Below, one piece after another: positions 50,807-57,953 of a stretch of DNA of 62,709 nt; the first letter of the stretch is position 1, and every line of letters begins with the position of its first letter. The DNA lies in assembly GCA_017525245.1 (NCBI GenBank), contig JAFXTE010000009.1, positions 1 to 62,709 of the forward strand, written 5' to 3'. Source of the DNA: Bacteroidales bacterium. Its GTDB lineage: Bacteria; Bacteroidota; Bacteroidia; Bacteroidales; WCHB1-69. The notes under the pieces are model-generated. The model made no database searches and was not told the DNA's origin. It saw only the letters and a list, made by a program, of their open reading frames with translations. Made by a program: the position numbers and the translations under genes.

Positions 50807-50872
50807 CCCCACACTGCGGCTATCGCCTTGTGTGGGGTTATTGGCACTTCGTGCGTTTTGCCTCTTCGAGGC
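50807..50872. repeat. Triple hairpin block, copy 2
   Basis: Three hairpins in a row: CCCCACAC/GTGTGGGG (50807-50837), GCACTTCGTGC (50844-50854) and GCCTCTTCGAGGC (50860-50872). A homologous block lies at 52218-52280. Confidence 0.85.
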
Positions 50873-50939
50873 TGCTCAATGAACGATGTTTATTATATTG
50901 GGCCTTTTCGTATAAACTGCTAACTACTAACTGCTAACG

Positions 50940-52190
50940 CTATTGCACCAGCCCCGTGATTTTGATGTCCGACAGGTACCAGGCGGATGTGGCGGAGGTG
51001 GTGTGGAACATCAGGCGGAAATTGGTGGACTGGGTACCTTCGGGGAGCTCAGTGCTGAAGTTATTGGAGGCGGTTTGTCCTGATGCTGCGGAAAGGTTGA
51101 ACGGAATCCATTGGGTGGTGTGTACATCACCGGTGTAGTCGAGCGTGTAAAAGCACATCAAGGTGTTGGGATCGAAGCCTTGCGGGGCACGGTGCGTGAA
51201 ACTCAGCTCGGGACTGTTGATGTTGTCCAGGATAATGGCCGGGGAAATCAAGTATTTGTCTTGATTTGCTACAGGAGTGATGTAGAAGCCGCTGAAGCTG
51301 CTGTTGACCATCGTCTGCCAGTCGTTACCAGTGCCGGTCTGGCTCCAACCTTCGTTGAAAGCATTGGCGTAGTTGACGCTGAATACGGTCTGCCGCTCCA
51401 CGGGAATGGTGAATCCCACCAAATCGCCAGGATTGTTGATGACGATTTGCACGTAGTTGTTGTAGCGGGTGAGGATGCCGGTGATTTCGCCAGTACCCAC
51501 GGGCAGTGTTTCGTTGGCGAAGGTGGCGTAATTGCTGGTTCTCATTGTGATGGTGGTGCCGTCAGACATCTTGATATCGTGACTGGTGGCCGCGCCGGGA
51601 TCAGAGAAAGTGGCGATTCCGCCTTCCACGAAGGTGGCCCCTATAAGACGCACCCGCCGGTTGTAGTTGGTCGCCGGAATGTCATTGGCGGAAGGGATGG
51701 TGGTCATGTCGATGGGGTTGAAGCCGCCCGTGGGAGCACCGTCGGGGAAGATGTAGAGGTAAGTCTTGAACGACGGGATAGCCTGCATGGAGCCATTGGC
51801 CCAAAGACCGAGCTGTGGCAATTTGCGGTAATCGCCCAGCACAAGTCCGTCACATTTCACATAGAGTTTCTGCCCGATTTTGTACTTGTTGTACAGAGCC
51901 TTGTTGTCAATCTTGATCTGTATGCCGCCGGTCTCATCCTCGATGTTCAGGTACTTGTAGTTGTTGCCCCATTCATCGGATGTGGTGACATACCCGCAGA
52001 TGATGATGTTGGACCCCATGGGGATGGAGTCGAAGGAATCCTCCGAGCCGATGTCATGCATGGCGAGCAATTCGGCAATGGTGGTGTTCGCCTCCCCGAC
52101 GAAGGTCGGCATGGGGGCTACATCGGGCTCCAGATTACAGCCGGTAAGGATGGTTGCGAGTGCAATTACTATTATCGCTATTTTTTTCAT
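50940..52190 (-). CDS. DUF5689 lipoprotein (first copy)
   Basis: The start is placed at ATG 52190 (MKKIAIIVIALATILTGC), giving a 416-residue lipoprotein. The DUF5689 region (YKYLNIEDETGGIQIKIDNK, IGQKLYVKCDGLVLGDYRK) matches the second copy closely. The C-terminal part (KYLISPAIILDNINSPELSF, RLMFHTTSATSAWYLSDIKI) is a beta-sandwich of the kind found in cleaved-adhesin domains. It lies between the receptor gene 52307-54850 and its paralogue; the intergenic hairpins have been duplicated with the gene. Confidence 0.82.
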   Translation of the reverse strand: MKKIAIIVIALATILTGCNLEPDVAPMPTFVGEANTTIAELLAMHDIGSEDSFDSIPMGSNIIICGYVTTSDEWGNNYKYLNIEDETGGIQIKIDNKALYNKYKIGQKLYVKCDGLVLGDYRKLPQLGLWANGSMQAIPSFKTYLYIFPDGAPTGGFNPIDMTTIPSANDIPATNYNRRVRLIGATFVEGGIATFSDPGAATSHDIKMSDGTTITMRTSNYATFANETLPVGTGEITGILTRYNNYVQIVINNPGDLVGFTIPVERQTVFSVNYANAFNEGWSQTGTGNDWQTMVNSSFSGFYITPVANQDKYLISPAIILDNINSPELSFTHRAPQGFDPNTLMCFYTLDYTGDVHTTQWIPFNLSAASGQTASNNFSTELPEGTQSTNFRLMFHTTSATSAWYLSDIKITGLVQ

Positions 52191-52217
52191 ATTGGTTATT
52201 TTTTTCTTTTGGTGGAG

Positions 52218-52280
52218 CCCCACATTGCGCTCCGCTTATGTGGGGTTATTAGCACTTCGTGCGTCTTGCCTCTTTGAGGC
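52218..52280. repeat. Triple hairpin block, copy 1
   Basis: CCCCACAT/ATGTGGGG (52218-52245), GCACTTCGTGC (52252-52262) and GCCTCTTTGAGGC (52268-52280). The middle hairpin is identical to copy 2; the loops differ, with stem pairing maintained. Confidence 0.85.
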
Positions 52281-52306
52281 TGCACAATGAATTATTTTTT
52301 CATAGC

Positions 52307-54850
52307 CTACATCTGGAAGTTGATTCCCAAATAGAACGTGGTTCCGAAAGCGTAATAATACTTGTTGGCGTATTTGTTGACGTTGTAATTGGTATAGTCG
52401 AAGCGGTACTGCTCCCACGCGGTTGTCACCAGTTTCTTGTTGTTCAGCAGGTTGGTGACACTGGCGTTGAAACCGATGTTGTATTTGTGCTTAATACGCC
52501 ACGACTTGCTCACGGACACGTCCATCGTGAACTGTCCTTTCAGGCGGGTCTGGTCGGCAACCTGATGATAGAGTTCGGAGTTCTCGTCCAGAGAGCCGCG
52601 GGCAGTGCTTGTACGGCGTTCGGGATTCAAGTCGCAGTAAATCTTATCAAACCAGTTGCAGTTGATGTTCACCCACCAGTAGTCGTAGTTGAACTTGAGT
52701 CCACCGGTGGCGGCCACTTGCGGCGTGCCGGCCACATGGAAGTTCTTCCAATAGACCGTGCGCTCCATCTGACCGTCGAAATCGACACCGTTCTCGGCAT
52801 TCATCGTCACGTGGGCGCGATCGGTGTAACGGTAGTCAGCCCATGTGCCCGCCAAAATCAGCGAGAACATGCTGCCTAACTTGATCTCAGCACCGGCTTC
52901 CACACCGACATGCAGCTCGTCAATACCTGAGATAGCATAGTTGACCATACTCGACATGTCATCGTTGTAGAAGCTGATCAGCCGTGTGGAATTGTTGATT
53001 TTCGTGCCGAAGACGGTTGCACGCATCTTGATTACCGGATAGTTGAGCACGTATGAGAGGTCGCCGGAAAAGACCGTTTCGTATGTCAGGTTTTCAACGA
53101 ATTTGTTGTTGATACGAGGTGAGAGGAACGAATTGAGGATGTTCGGTGACTTTGTTTCACCCAAACCATTGAGCACGATGTAGTTACGTCCGTTGATTTT
53201 GTAGGTGACACCGGCTCTCGCGCCGTTGTCCATGTAGGTGCGCATCGCAGAGCGGCCAAATGAATTGTCGGGGAAGCGGCCGTTCTGCATGTGACCGTAA
53301 CGCCACAGCTCCGAAGCGCCGAACTGAAGCCCGAAATAGAAATCCCAGTGATTATAGGTGGCCTTCACCATGCTCCAGACTTTCTGTTTGAAGACGTGGT
53401 AGTCGTAGTTGTAGCCGAAAATGTCGCCTTCGTGGAGCGAGTCGCCGATGTGAAGCAGGTCATTGTACTGCACGTTCTGGTCGGCGGGGAAGTCGCCTTC
53501 GGAGAACTTATCGACATCAAGCCAGTAGGCACCACCGAGCAAGTCAGCGATGGTTTTGTAGTTGTGTTGTTTGAAGTGGCTCACGGAGGCACCAGCGTAA
53601 AGTTTCCAGTGCTCGTTGATGGACCAGTTCAGGTTGGTGCTCACACCGCCCGTCAGCTGGTCGTAACGGCGGTTCTCCACCATGTATTGGGCACGTTTGT
53701 TTTGCAGCGCGGCCGTCTGGTTGACGTTATAGAGGTGATCCCAGTTGATTTGGGTGTAGCTTTGATCGTTGTTTTGCCACAAAGCCAGCACAACGTAGTA
53801 GGCTTGTGCCGTGTCCTTGCCGTCAATCTGGTAGCTCGGCAGGTAACGGTAATAGTCGGGACGTGGGTCCTGGGCATCATACCAGTTGAGGGAGGTGGTA
53901 TTGTTGAATCCGAAGGAGAGTCCTGCGGTGGTCTGCACGTTGATCTTATTGTTTGCGGAGTTGTAGTTGTGCGTTAGCAGGAAGGTGGGCTCGCATTGCG
54001 TGCGCACACGGGCGTTGCGCTGTTTGCCCTGATACCAGCCCCAGTTGGCATTATAGTAGTTGTTGCCTAAAAGGTCGTATGCTTCTTGCACGGAGTTCGA
54101 CTGCATGCCGCGTTGGATGTAGGAGGCGAAGGCCGCGAGGTTGAGCCAATGTTGGGAGTTGATTTTCTTCTCGGCAGCCACGAAGCCTGCAAAACCCGTG
54201 TAGGATGTGCCGTCCACGTAGGCCAGCTCATTGCCGAAACGTGCTGACAAAGAGCCGGTGAATGCCCATCCCTTGGGGGTGAGACCGGTGCTGCCCGTCA
54301 GCATCATGCGGTTGGTGTAAGTGCGGTTCGAAAGCGAGTAGGTGGCGCGCACCTGCTTGCGAAAGTTGCTGGCCCGCAGGTTGTAGTTGCTGACCCCGCC
54401 GATATCACCGAAGTCGAAAGTCGCCATGTTCAGAGCAGTGATGTTTTCGGGATAGCGGAAGATGTGATTCAAACCGCCCCACTGCGAGAAGTTCGCACGG
54501 CCCGTCACCATGTTGTTCATCTCATAGCCGTTGGCGAAAACGCCCTGATAACGGTTGTCATAACCGCGCATCCGGAAATAGGCGATGCTGAACGTGTAGG
54601 AGGTGTTGTTGGTATAAACATCGGCACTGCTGTGCAGCAGGCTCGGCACATACTGCCCACCACCGTTGTCGATGTCATCGTCATCCGAGTCCTCGTTTAC
54701 AACGGTGGTGTTGTCCGCAGGGTTCTCTCCGTCAACCGTGACCTCCGTCTTCTGTTTTTTCTTGCCCTTCTTTTCCGTTTTGTTCTCCTGCGCAAAAACG
54801 CTGCCGCAGAAGAAGAGGGCTAAAACCGTCAATAGTATAACTTTCCGCAT
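52307..54850 (-). CDS. TonB-dependent receptor-like outer-membrane protein
   Basis: The start is ATG 54850 (MRKVILLTVLALFFCGSVFA), giving 847 residues with a signal peptide. A lysine-rich then acidic linker (KKGKKKQK, DSDDDDIDNGGG) is followed by a plug-like region (FRMRGYDNRYQGVFANGYEMN) and a large beta-barrel ending LGINFQM with a terminal aromatic/Met. There is no carboxypeptidase-like N-terminal domain and no obvious TonB box. It heads a transcript with the two DUF5689 lipoproteins. Such receptor-plus-lipoprotein sets import complex ligands; the substrate is not predictable here. Confidence 0.8.
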   Translation of the reverse strand: MRKVILLTVLALFFCGSVFAQENKTEKKGKKKQKTEVTVDGENPADNTTVVNEDSDDDDIDNGGGQYVPSLLHSSADVYTNNTSYTFSIAYFRMRGYDNRYQGVFANGYEMNNMVTGRANFSQWGGLNHIFRYPENITALNMATFDFGDIGGVSNYNLRASNFRKQVRATYSLSNRTYTNRMMLTGSTGLTPKGWAFTGSLSARFGNELAYVDGTSYTGFAGFVAAEKKINSQHWLNLAAFASYIQRGMQSNSVQEAYDLLGNNYYNANWGWYQGKQRNARVRTQCEPTFLLTHNYNSANNKINVQTTAGLSFGFNNTTSLNWYDAQDPRPDYYRYLPSYQIDGKDTAQAYYVVLALWQNNDQSYTQINWDHLYNVNQTAALQNKRAQYMVENRRYDQLTGGVSTNLNWSINEHWKLYAGASVSHFKQHNYKTIADLLGGAYWLDVDKFSEGDFPADQNVQYNDLLHIGDSLHEGDIFGYNYDYHVFKQKVWSMVKATYNHWDFYFGLQFGASELWRYGHMQNGRFPDNSFGRSAMRTYMDNGARAGVTYKINGRNYIVLNGLGETKSPNILNSFLSPRINNKFVENLTYETVFSGDLSYVLNYPVIKMRATVFGTKINNSTRLISFYNDDMSSMVNYAISGIDELHVGVEAGAEIKLGSMFSLILAGTWADYRYTDRAHVTMNAENGVDFDGQMERTVYWKNFHVAGTPQVAATGGLKFNYDYWWVNINCNWFDKIYCDLNPERRTSTARGSLDENSELYHQVADQTRLKGQFTMDVSVSKSWRIKHKYNIGFNASVTNLLNNKKLVTTAWEQYRFDYTNYNVNKYANKYYYAFGTTFYLGINFQM

Positions 54851-54889
54851 ATTATTGGAGTTTGGATTATACAATTAATATGAAACGGC

Positions 54890-54897
54890 AAAGGTAT
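54890..54897 (-). promoter_or_regulatory. -7 box TACCTTTG of the receptor/DUF5689 operon
   Basis: An exact match on the minus strand, 39 bases before ATG 54850. Confidence 0.65.
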
Positions 54898-54944
54898 AAA
54901 ATTCTATCATTGCGGAGTGCGGTTGTTGATAAAATGTGATAATT

Positions 54945-55055
54945 TATAATGGTTATTGGTTATGGGTTATTGGTTATGGGTTATTGGTTATTGAGGGTTA
55001 TGGGTTATTGGTTGTTGAGGGTTATGGGTTATTGGTTGTTGAGAGTTTAGAGTTT
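54945..55055. repeat. GGGTTAT/GGTTATT heptamer tract
   Basis: About fourteen imperfect copies of the heptamers GGTTATT, GGGTTAT and GGTTGTT/GAGGGTT. It is the reverse complement of the ATAACCC tracts found upstream of ispG and tsaD. Confidence 0.9.
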
Positions 55056-55084
55056 AGGGTTGAGGGTTCTCGCGAGTGAAAGCC

Positions 55085-55256
55085 CAAAGCAAATAGCTAA
55101 CAGCCGATAATTCGAGAAATTCGCCGACTAAACTGATTCGCAAAATTCGCAAAATTCGCCGACCAAACTAATTCGCAAAATTCGCAAAATTCGCCGACTA
55201 AACTAATTCGAATAATTCGTGAAATTCGCCGACCAAATGCCGATTATTCGCCGACC
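55085..55256. repeat. AATTCGC-based minisatellite reaching into the glutathione peroxidase stop
   Basis: Units of AATTCGCAA and AATTCGCCGACCAAACT recur about four times. On the minus strand the unit starts GGTCGGCGAAT, identical to the last codons GTC GGC GAA and the TAA stop of the peroxidase gene (55244-55255). No gene is present between 54898 and 55243. Confidence 0.85.
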
Positions 55257-55840
55257 TTGGCCGCGATGGCCTGCTCCACTTGGTTCATCGAGAACCCTGG
55301 CTCGAAACGTTCCACCACTTCGCCGTCGCGATTTAGAAGGAACTTGGTGAAATTCCATTGAATCTTGCCGGGCTTTTTGCTCTTCAGCCAAGTGTAGAGT
55401 GGCGACTCCGAAGCCCCATTGACGTTGATTTTTGCGAACTGCGGGAAGGTGATGTTGTAGTTGTCGGTGCAGAAATCATGGATGTCGTCATAGTCTCCTG
55501 GTGCCTGACCACCGAACTGGTTACAGGGGAAGTCGAGAATCACGAAACCATGGTCTTTGTAAGTTTGGTACCACTGCTCCAACTGCGTGTATTGTGGGGT
55601 GTAGCCGCATTGTGTCGCGGTGTTCACCACGAGAATCACCATACCCTTGTATTGCGCCAATGACACGCTGTCGCCATTGCCGTCCAGCACTTTGAATTGA
55701 TAGATGTTGTCTTTGGGCTCCTCCACCACCGTAGTGTCCTCGCCCGGAGTGGGCGGTTCGGGTTCGATGGGGTCAGGTTTGTTGCAGGCACTGAACAATA
55801 CCAGTGCCATCGTTAAGGTTGCAAAAAGAATTTTTTTCAT
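55244..55840 (-). CDS. Glutathione peroxidase-like lipoprotein
   Basis: The 198-residue protein has a lipoprotein signal (MALVLFSACNKPDP) and a proline/acidic linker, then a thioredoxin-fold peroxidase: catalytic Cys in NTATQCGYTPQY, the Gln of FPCNQFGGQ and the Trp/Asn of IQWNFTKFL. The nucleophile is Cys, not selenocysteine. It should reduce hydroperoxides on the outside of the inner membrane or in the periplasm, probably using thioredoxin-type reductants. The C-terminal VGE and stop lie in a minisatellite. A promoter-like TATTTTCG occurs at 55859-55866. Confidence 0.9.
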   Translation of the reverse strand: MKKILFATLTMALVLFSACNKPDPIEPEPPTPGEDTTVVEEPKDNIYQFKVLDGNGDSVSLAQYKGMVILVVNTATQCGYTPQYTQLEQWYQTYKDHGFVILDFPCNQFGGQAPGDYDDIHDFCTDNYNITFPQFAKINVNGASESPLYTWLKSKKPGKIQWNFTKFLLNRDGEVVERFEPGFSMNQVEQAIAAKVGE

Positions 55841-55858
55841 TGTTTCGGATTTAGACTG

Positions 55859-55866
55859 CGAAAATA
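55859..55866 (-). promoter_or_regulatory. Probable -7 box TATTTTCG of the peroxidase gene
   Basis: One base off consensus, 19 bases before ATG 55840. Confidence 0.4.
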
Positions 55867-55978
55867 CATTTTCTTTGTGAATTGTGAAAATTTTGATTCA
55901 CTTTTAAAGGTTCACGTGTCAAAAAGACGTAAGACGTGTGATATGAGACGTAAGACTTTTGGGTGATTCCTACTCACA

Positions 55979-57367
55979 TCAAAGATTTTTTAACCATCTC
56001 GTAATACTCTCCAGCACCTCAGGAGCGATTGTCGTTTCGATGTGTCCGTACTCGTCAGGGCTCCCCGTGGTGCAGGGCTGCAGCAGGTGATTCAGCCCCG
56101 GCATCGGTTGGAATTCGCTCTTTGGATTCTCTTTCAGGTATCGCTGCATGTTGATGAACGTCTCAATTCCCTTTACCTGCAAATCCTTTTCGCCAGAAAT
56201 CGCCAGCACGGGCGTTTTTATCTTCTTCAGGTACTTTTGGGGACTAATGTGGAAAAGAGTGTAAAACCATGGGGAACTGAACGTCTGAATGGCTGTGAAT
56301 TTGTTCTCCGGGGTCATGTTGTACTTGGCTTTCTCCTCGTCGCTGAGCTGGGCGGAGAGCTCGTCCCACAACTTCCCGACACGTGTCATTGCCTCGTCAG
56401 TACTTTTGCTCTTCTTGATGACTTCGTAGATCCGCTTGTTGATGGCGAGGCTGTTCTGGATCTCTTTCTCTGTCATTTCACTGGAGACGCGCATGATGGC
56501 CTCGCTTTGGTACAGCAGGATTTCCTCAAACGGTTGCGCTACTCCGGCGAGATGGATGGTGAAGCTGATGCGCGGGTCGTCGGCCGCTACCATGCTGGCT
56601 ACCAGACTGCCTTCGCTGTGACCTAATAGGCCGACTTTAAGATTCTGTAATTCTTTGCGTTGCAGCAGGGAGTCTAAAATCAGCCGCACACCGTCGGCGA
56701 AATCGTAGGTGGTGGATTTGCGGAAGATGGCCGCTGGGAAGTCATCGTAACGGTAGGTCGCGAAACCGGCCTTGGTGAGCGTGTCGGCGATGACGGCGAA
56801 GGGGCGGTGCGAAAAGATGGCTTCGTCGCGATCCTGCCACCCCGATCCGCTGATGAAGATAACCAATCCCTTGGGCTGCGTTTTCGGAAGGGTCAATGTC
56901 CCGTAAATCAGAGGCTTTTTGCCACTGCGGTCGCGGAAGTTGACCTCCTCCGTCAGGTAAGGGTAGGGTGGTTTGGGTGTCTGCGGACGCGGGAACAGCT
57001 TCCGTTCCGCACCCTGCGACAGCACGCAGTCGAACTTTTTCCCGTATTGTGTAAACACCCCTGTAAACTGCTGTCCGTCAACGGAAATCCGCCCTTCGTA
57101 GCTCAACTTGAAGTCCGGCACTTGGAACGACAGCATGGAGTCCACGAACCGCAGGTTCGAGACCGGCTGTCCCGAGTAGTATTGGTCGGGACTGTCCAAT
57201 TCGGCATAGAGCGTGTCGGCCCGATAGTCCAGTTGAAGCCCCACGGTCAGGGAGTCGGTCTTCGTGATGCCGATTTTGCCTTCCCAGTAGCCCGAAATGT
57301 CTTGCGCAGCAAGACTTCCCGCCGCTAATATGAAAAAGACACTCAACAAAACAAATGATCGTTTCAT
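55979..57367 (-). CDS. Secreted alpha/beta hydrolase
   Basis: The 462-residue protein has a signal peptide (MKRSFVLLSVFFILAAGSLA), an N-terminal lipocalin-like beta region (ISGYWEGKIGITKTDSLTVG) and an alpha/beta hydrolase domain with the oxyanion segment FISGSGWQDRDE, the nucleophile elbow GHSEGS, an acid in ISGEKDLQV and the His in PGLNHLLQP. It resembles the periplasmic esterase/acyl-peptidase families of Bacteroidota; the substrate is unknown. It follows the Nudix gene with a 29-base gap made of heptamer repeats. Confidence 0.85.
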   Translation of the reverse strand: MKRSFVLLSVFFILAAGSLAAQDISGYWEGKIGITKTDSLTVGLQLDYRADTLYAELDSPDQYYSGQPVSNLRFVDSMLSFQVPDFKLSYEGRISVDGQQFTGVFTQYGKKFDCVLSQGAERKLFPRPQTPKPPYPYLTEEVNFRDRSGKKPLIYGTLTLPKTQPKGLVIFISGSGWQDRDEAIFSHRPFAVIADTLTKAGFATYRYDDFPAAIFRKSTTYDFADGVRLILDSLLQRKELQNLKVGLLGHSEGSLVASMVAADDPRISFTIHLAGVAQPFEEILLYQSEAIMRVSSEMTEKEIQNSLAINKRIYEVIKKSKSTDEAMTRVGKLWDELSAQLSDEEKAKYNMTPENKFTAIQTFSSPWFYTLFHISPQKYLKKIKTPVLAISGEKDLQVKGIETFINMQRYLKENPKSEFQPMPGLNHLLQPCTTGSPDEYGHIETTIAPEVLESITRWLKNL

Positions 57368-57412
57368 ATAAACTGCAAACTACAAACTACTAACTGCTAA
57401 CTACTAACTGCT
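57368..57412. repeat. GTTAGCA/GTTAGTA heptamers containing the Nudix stop
   Basis: On the minus strand the Nudix gene ends GCAGTTAGCAGTTAGCAG; AVSS and the TAG stop (57397-57399) are repeat units, which continue as GTTAGTA/GTTTGTA up to the next ATG. Confidence 0.9.
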
Positions 57413-57891
57413 AACTGCCCCCACAACTCCCGCAGTGACAAATATGAATCGCGCAGCCTTTCCGCCACTTCCTCTCGTGCCACCCACACGGCTTGGCTGA
57501 TGTCCTCCTCGGTTTGCGGGACAAGCGACTGTTCCGGGGCCTGCATCGCGTACCAGTGGGTGATTTTCAAAATCGGTGTATCGTGCAGAGTGTAAGTGTG
57601 ATAGGTGTTCGGGAGGGGTTCCTGCAGGGTGATGTCATGCAGTCCGGTTTCCTCCTGCACTTCGCGCAGGGCGGCTGTCGGCCAGTCCTCGCCGGACTCG
57701 ACCTTGCCTTTGGGGAAGTCCCAGCATCCATACCGGAAAATCATCAGGATTTCATCATTCTCGTCAGAGACGATACCACCGGCGGCGTGGATAATGCGGA
57801 AATCTTGCGCGAAACGTGTCCATTCCGCTTCATCGTGAATGACCACTGGTCTGTTGTCGTGAAAAACTGTCAAAGGATATCTGTTGTCCAT
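57397..57891 (-). CDS. Nudix hydrolase
   Basis: The 164-residue protein has a complete Nudix box, GKVESGEDWPTAALREVQEE followed by TGL (G-x5-E-x7-REUxEExGU), at about residues 61-83, preceded by CWDFPKGKVE. It hydrolyses a nucleoside diphosphate linked to another moiety; the specificity is unknown. The residues AVSS and the stop lie in a GTTAGCA repeat. It lies 63 bases after the TonB receptor on the same strand, across a GATTTGC repeat tract. Confidence 0.9.
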   Translation of the reverse strand: MDNRYPLTVFHDNRPVVIHDEAEWTRFAQDFRIIHAAGGIVSDENDEILMIFRYGCWDFPKGKVESGEDWPTAALREVQEETGLHDITLQEPLPNTYHTYTLHDTPILKITHWYAMQAPEQSLVPQTEEDISQAVWVAREEVAERLRDSYLSLRELWGQLAVSS

Positions 57892-57907
57892 ATTTTTAAA
57901 TTATAGT

Positions 57908-57950
57908 CACAAATCGCAAACCGCAAATCGCAAATCGCAAATCGTAAACC
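57908..57950. repeat. AAATCGC heptamer tract
   Basis: Five to six copies of CAAATCG/CAAACCG between the TonB receptor and the Nudix gene. Confidence 0.85.
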
Positions 57951-57953
57951 GTA

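Noticed and set aside
51111-52277. 388-codon plus-strand frame opposite the DUF5689 gene
   Set aside because: It is a shadow of a well-supported minus-strand lipoprotein gene; it has no recognisable motifs and no promoter.
55085-55243. Possible CRISPR array near the peroxidase gene
   Set aside because: Units are irregular and AATTCGC-based, spacers are not unique, and no cas genes are present.
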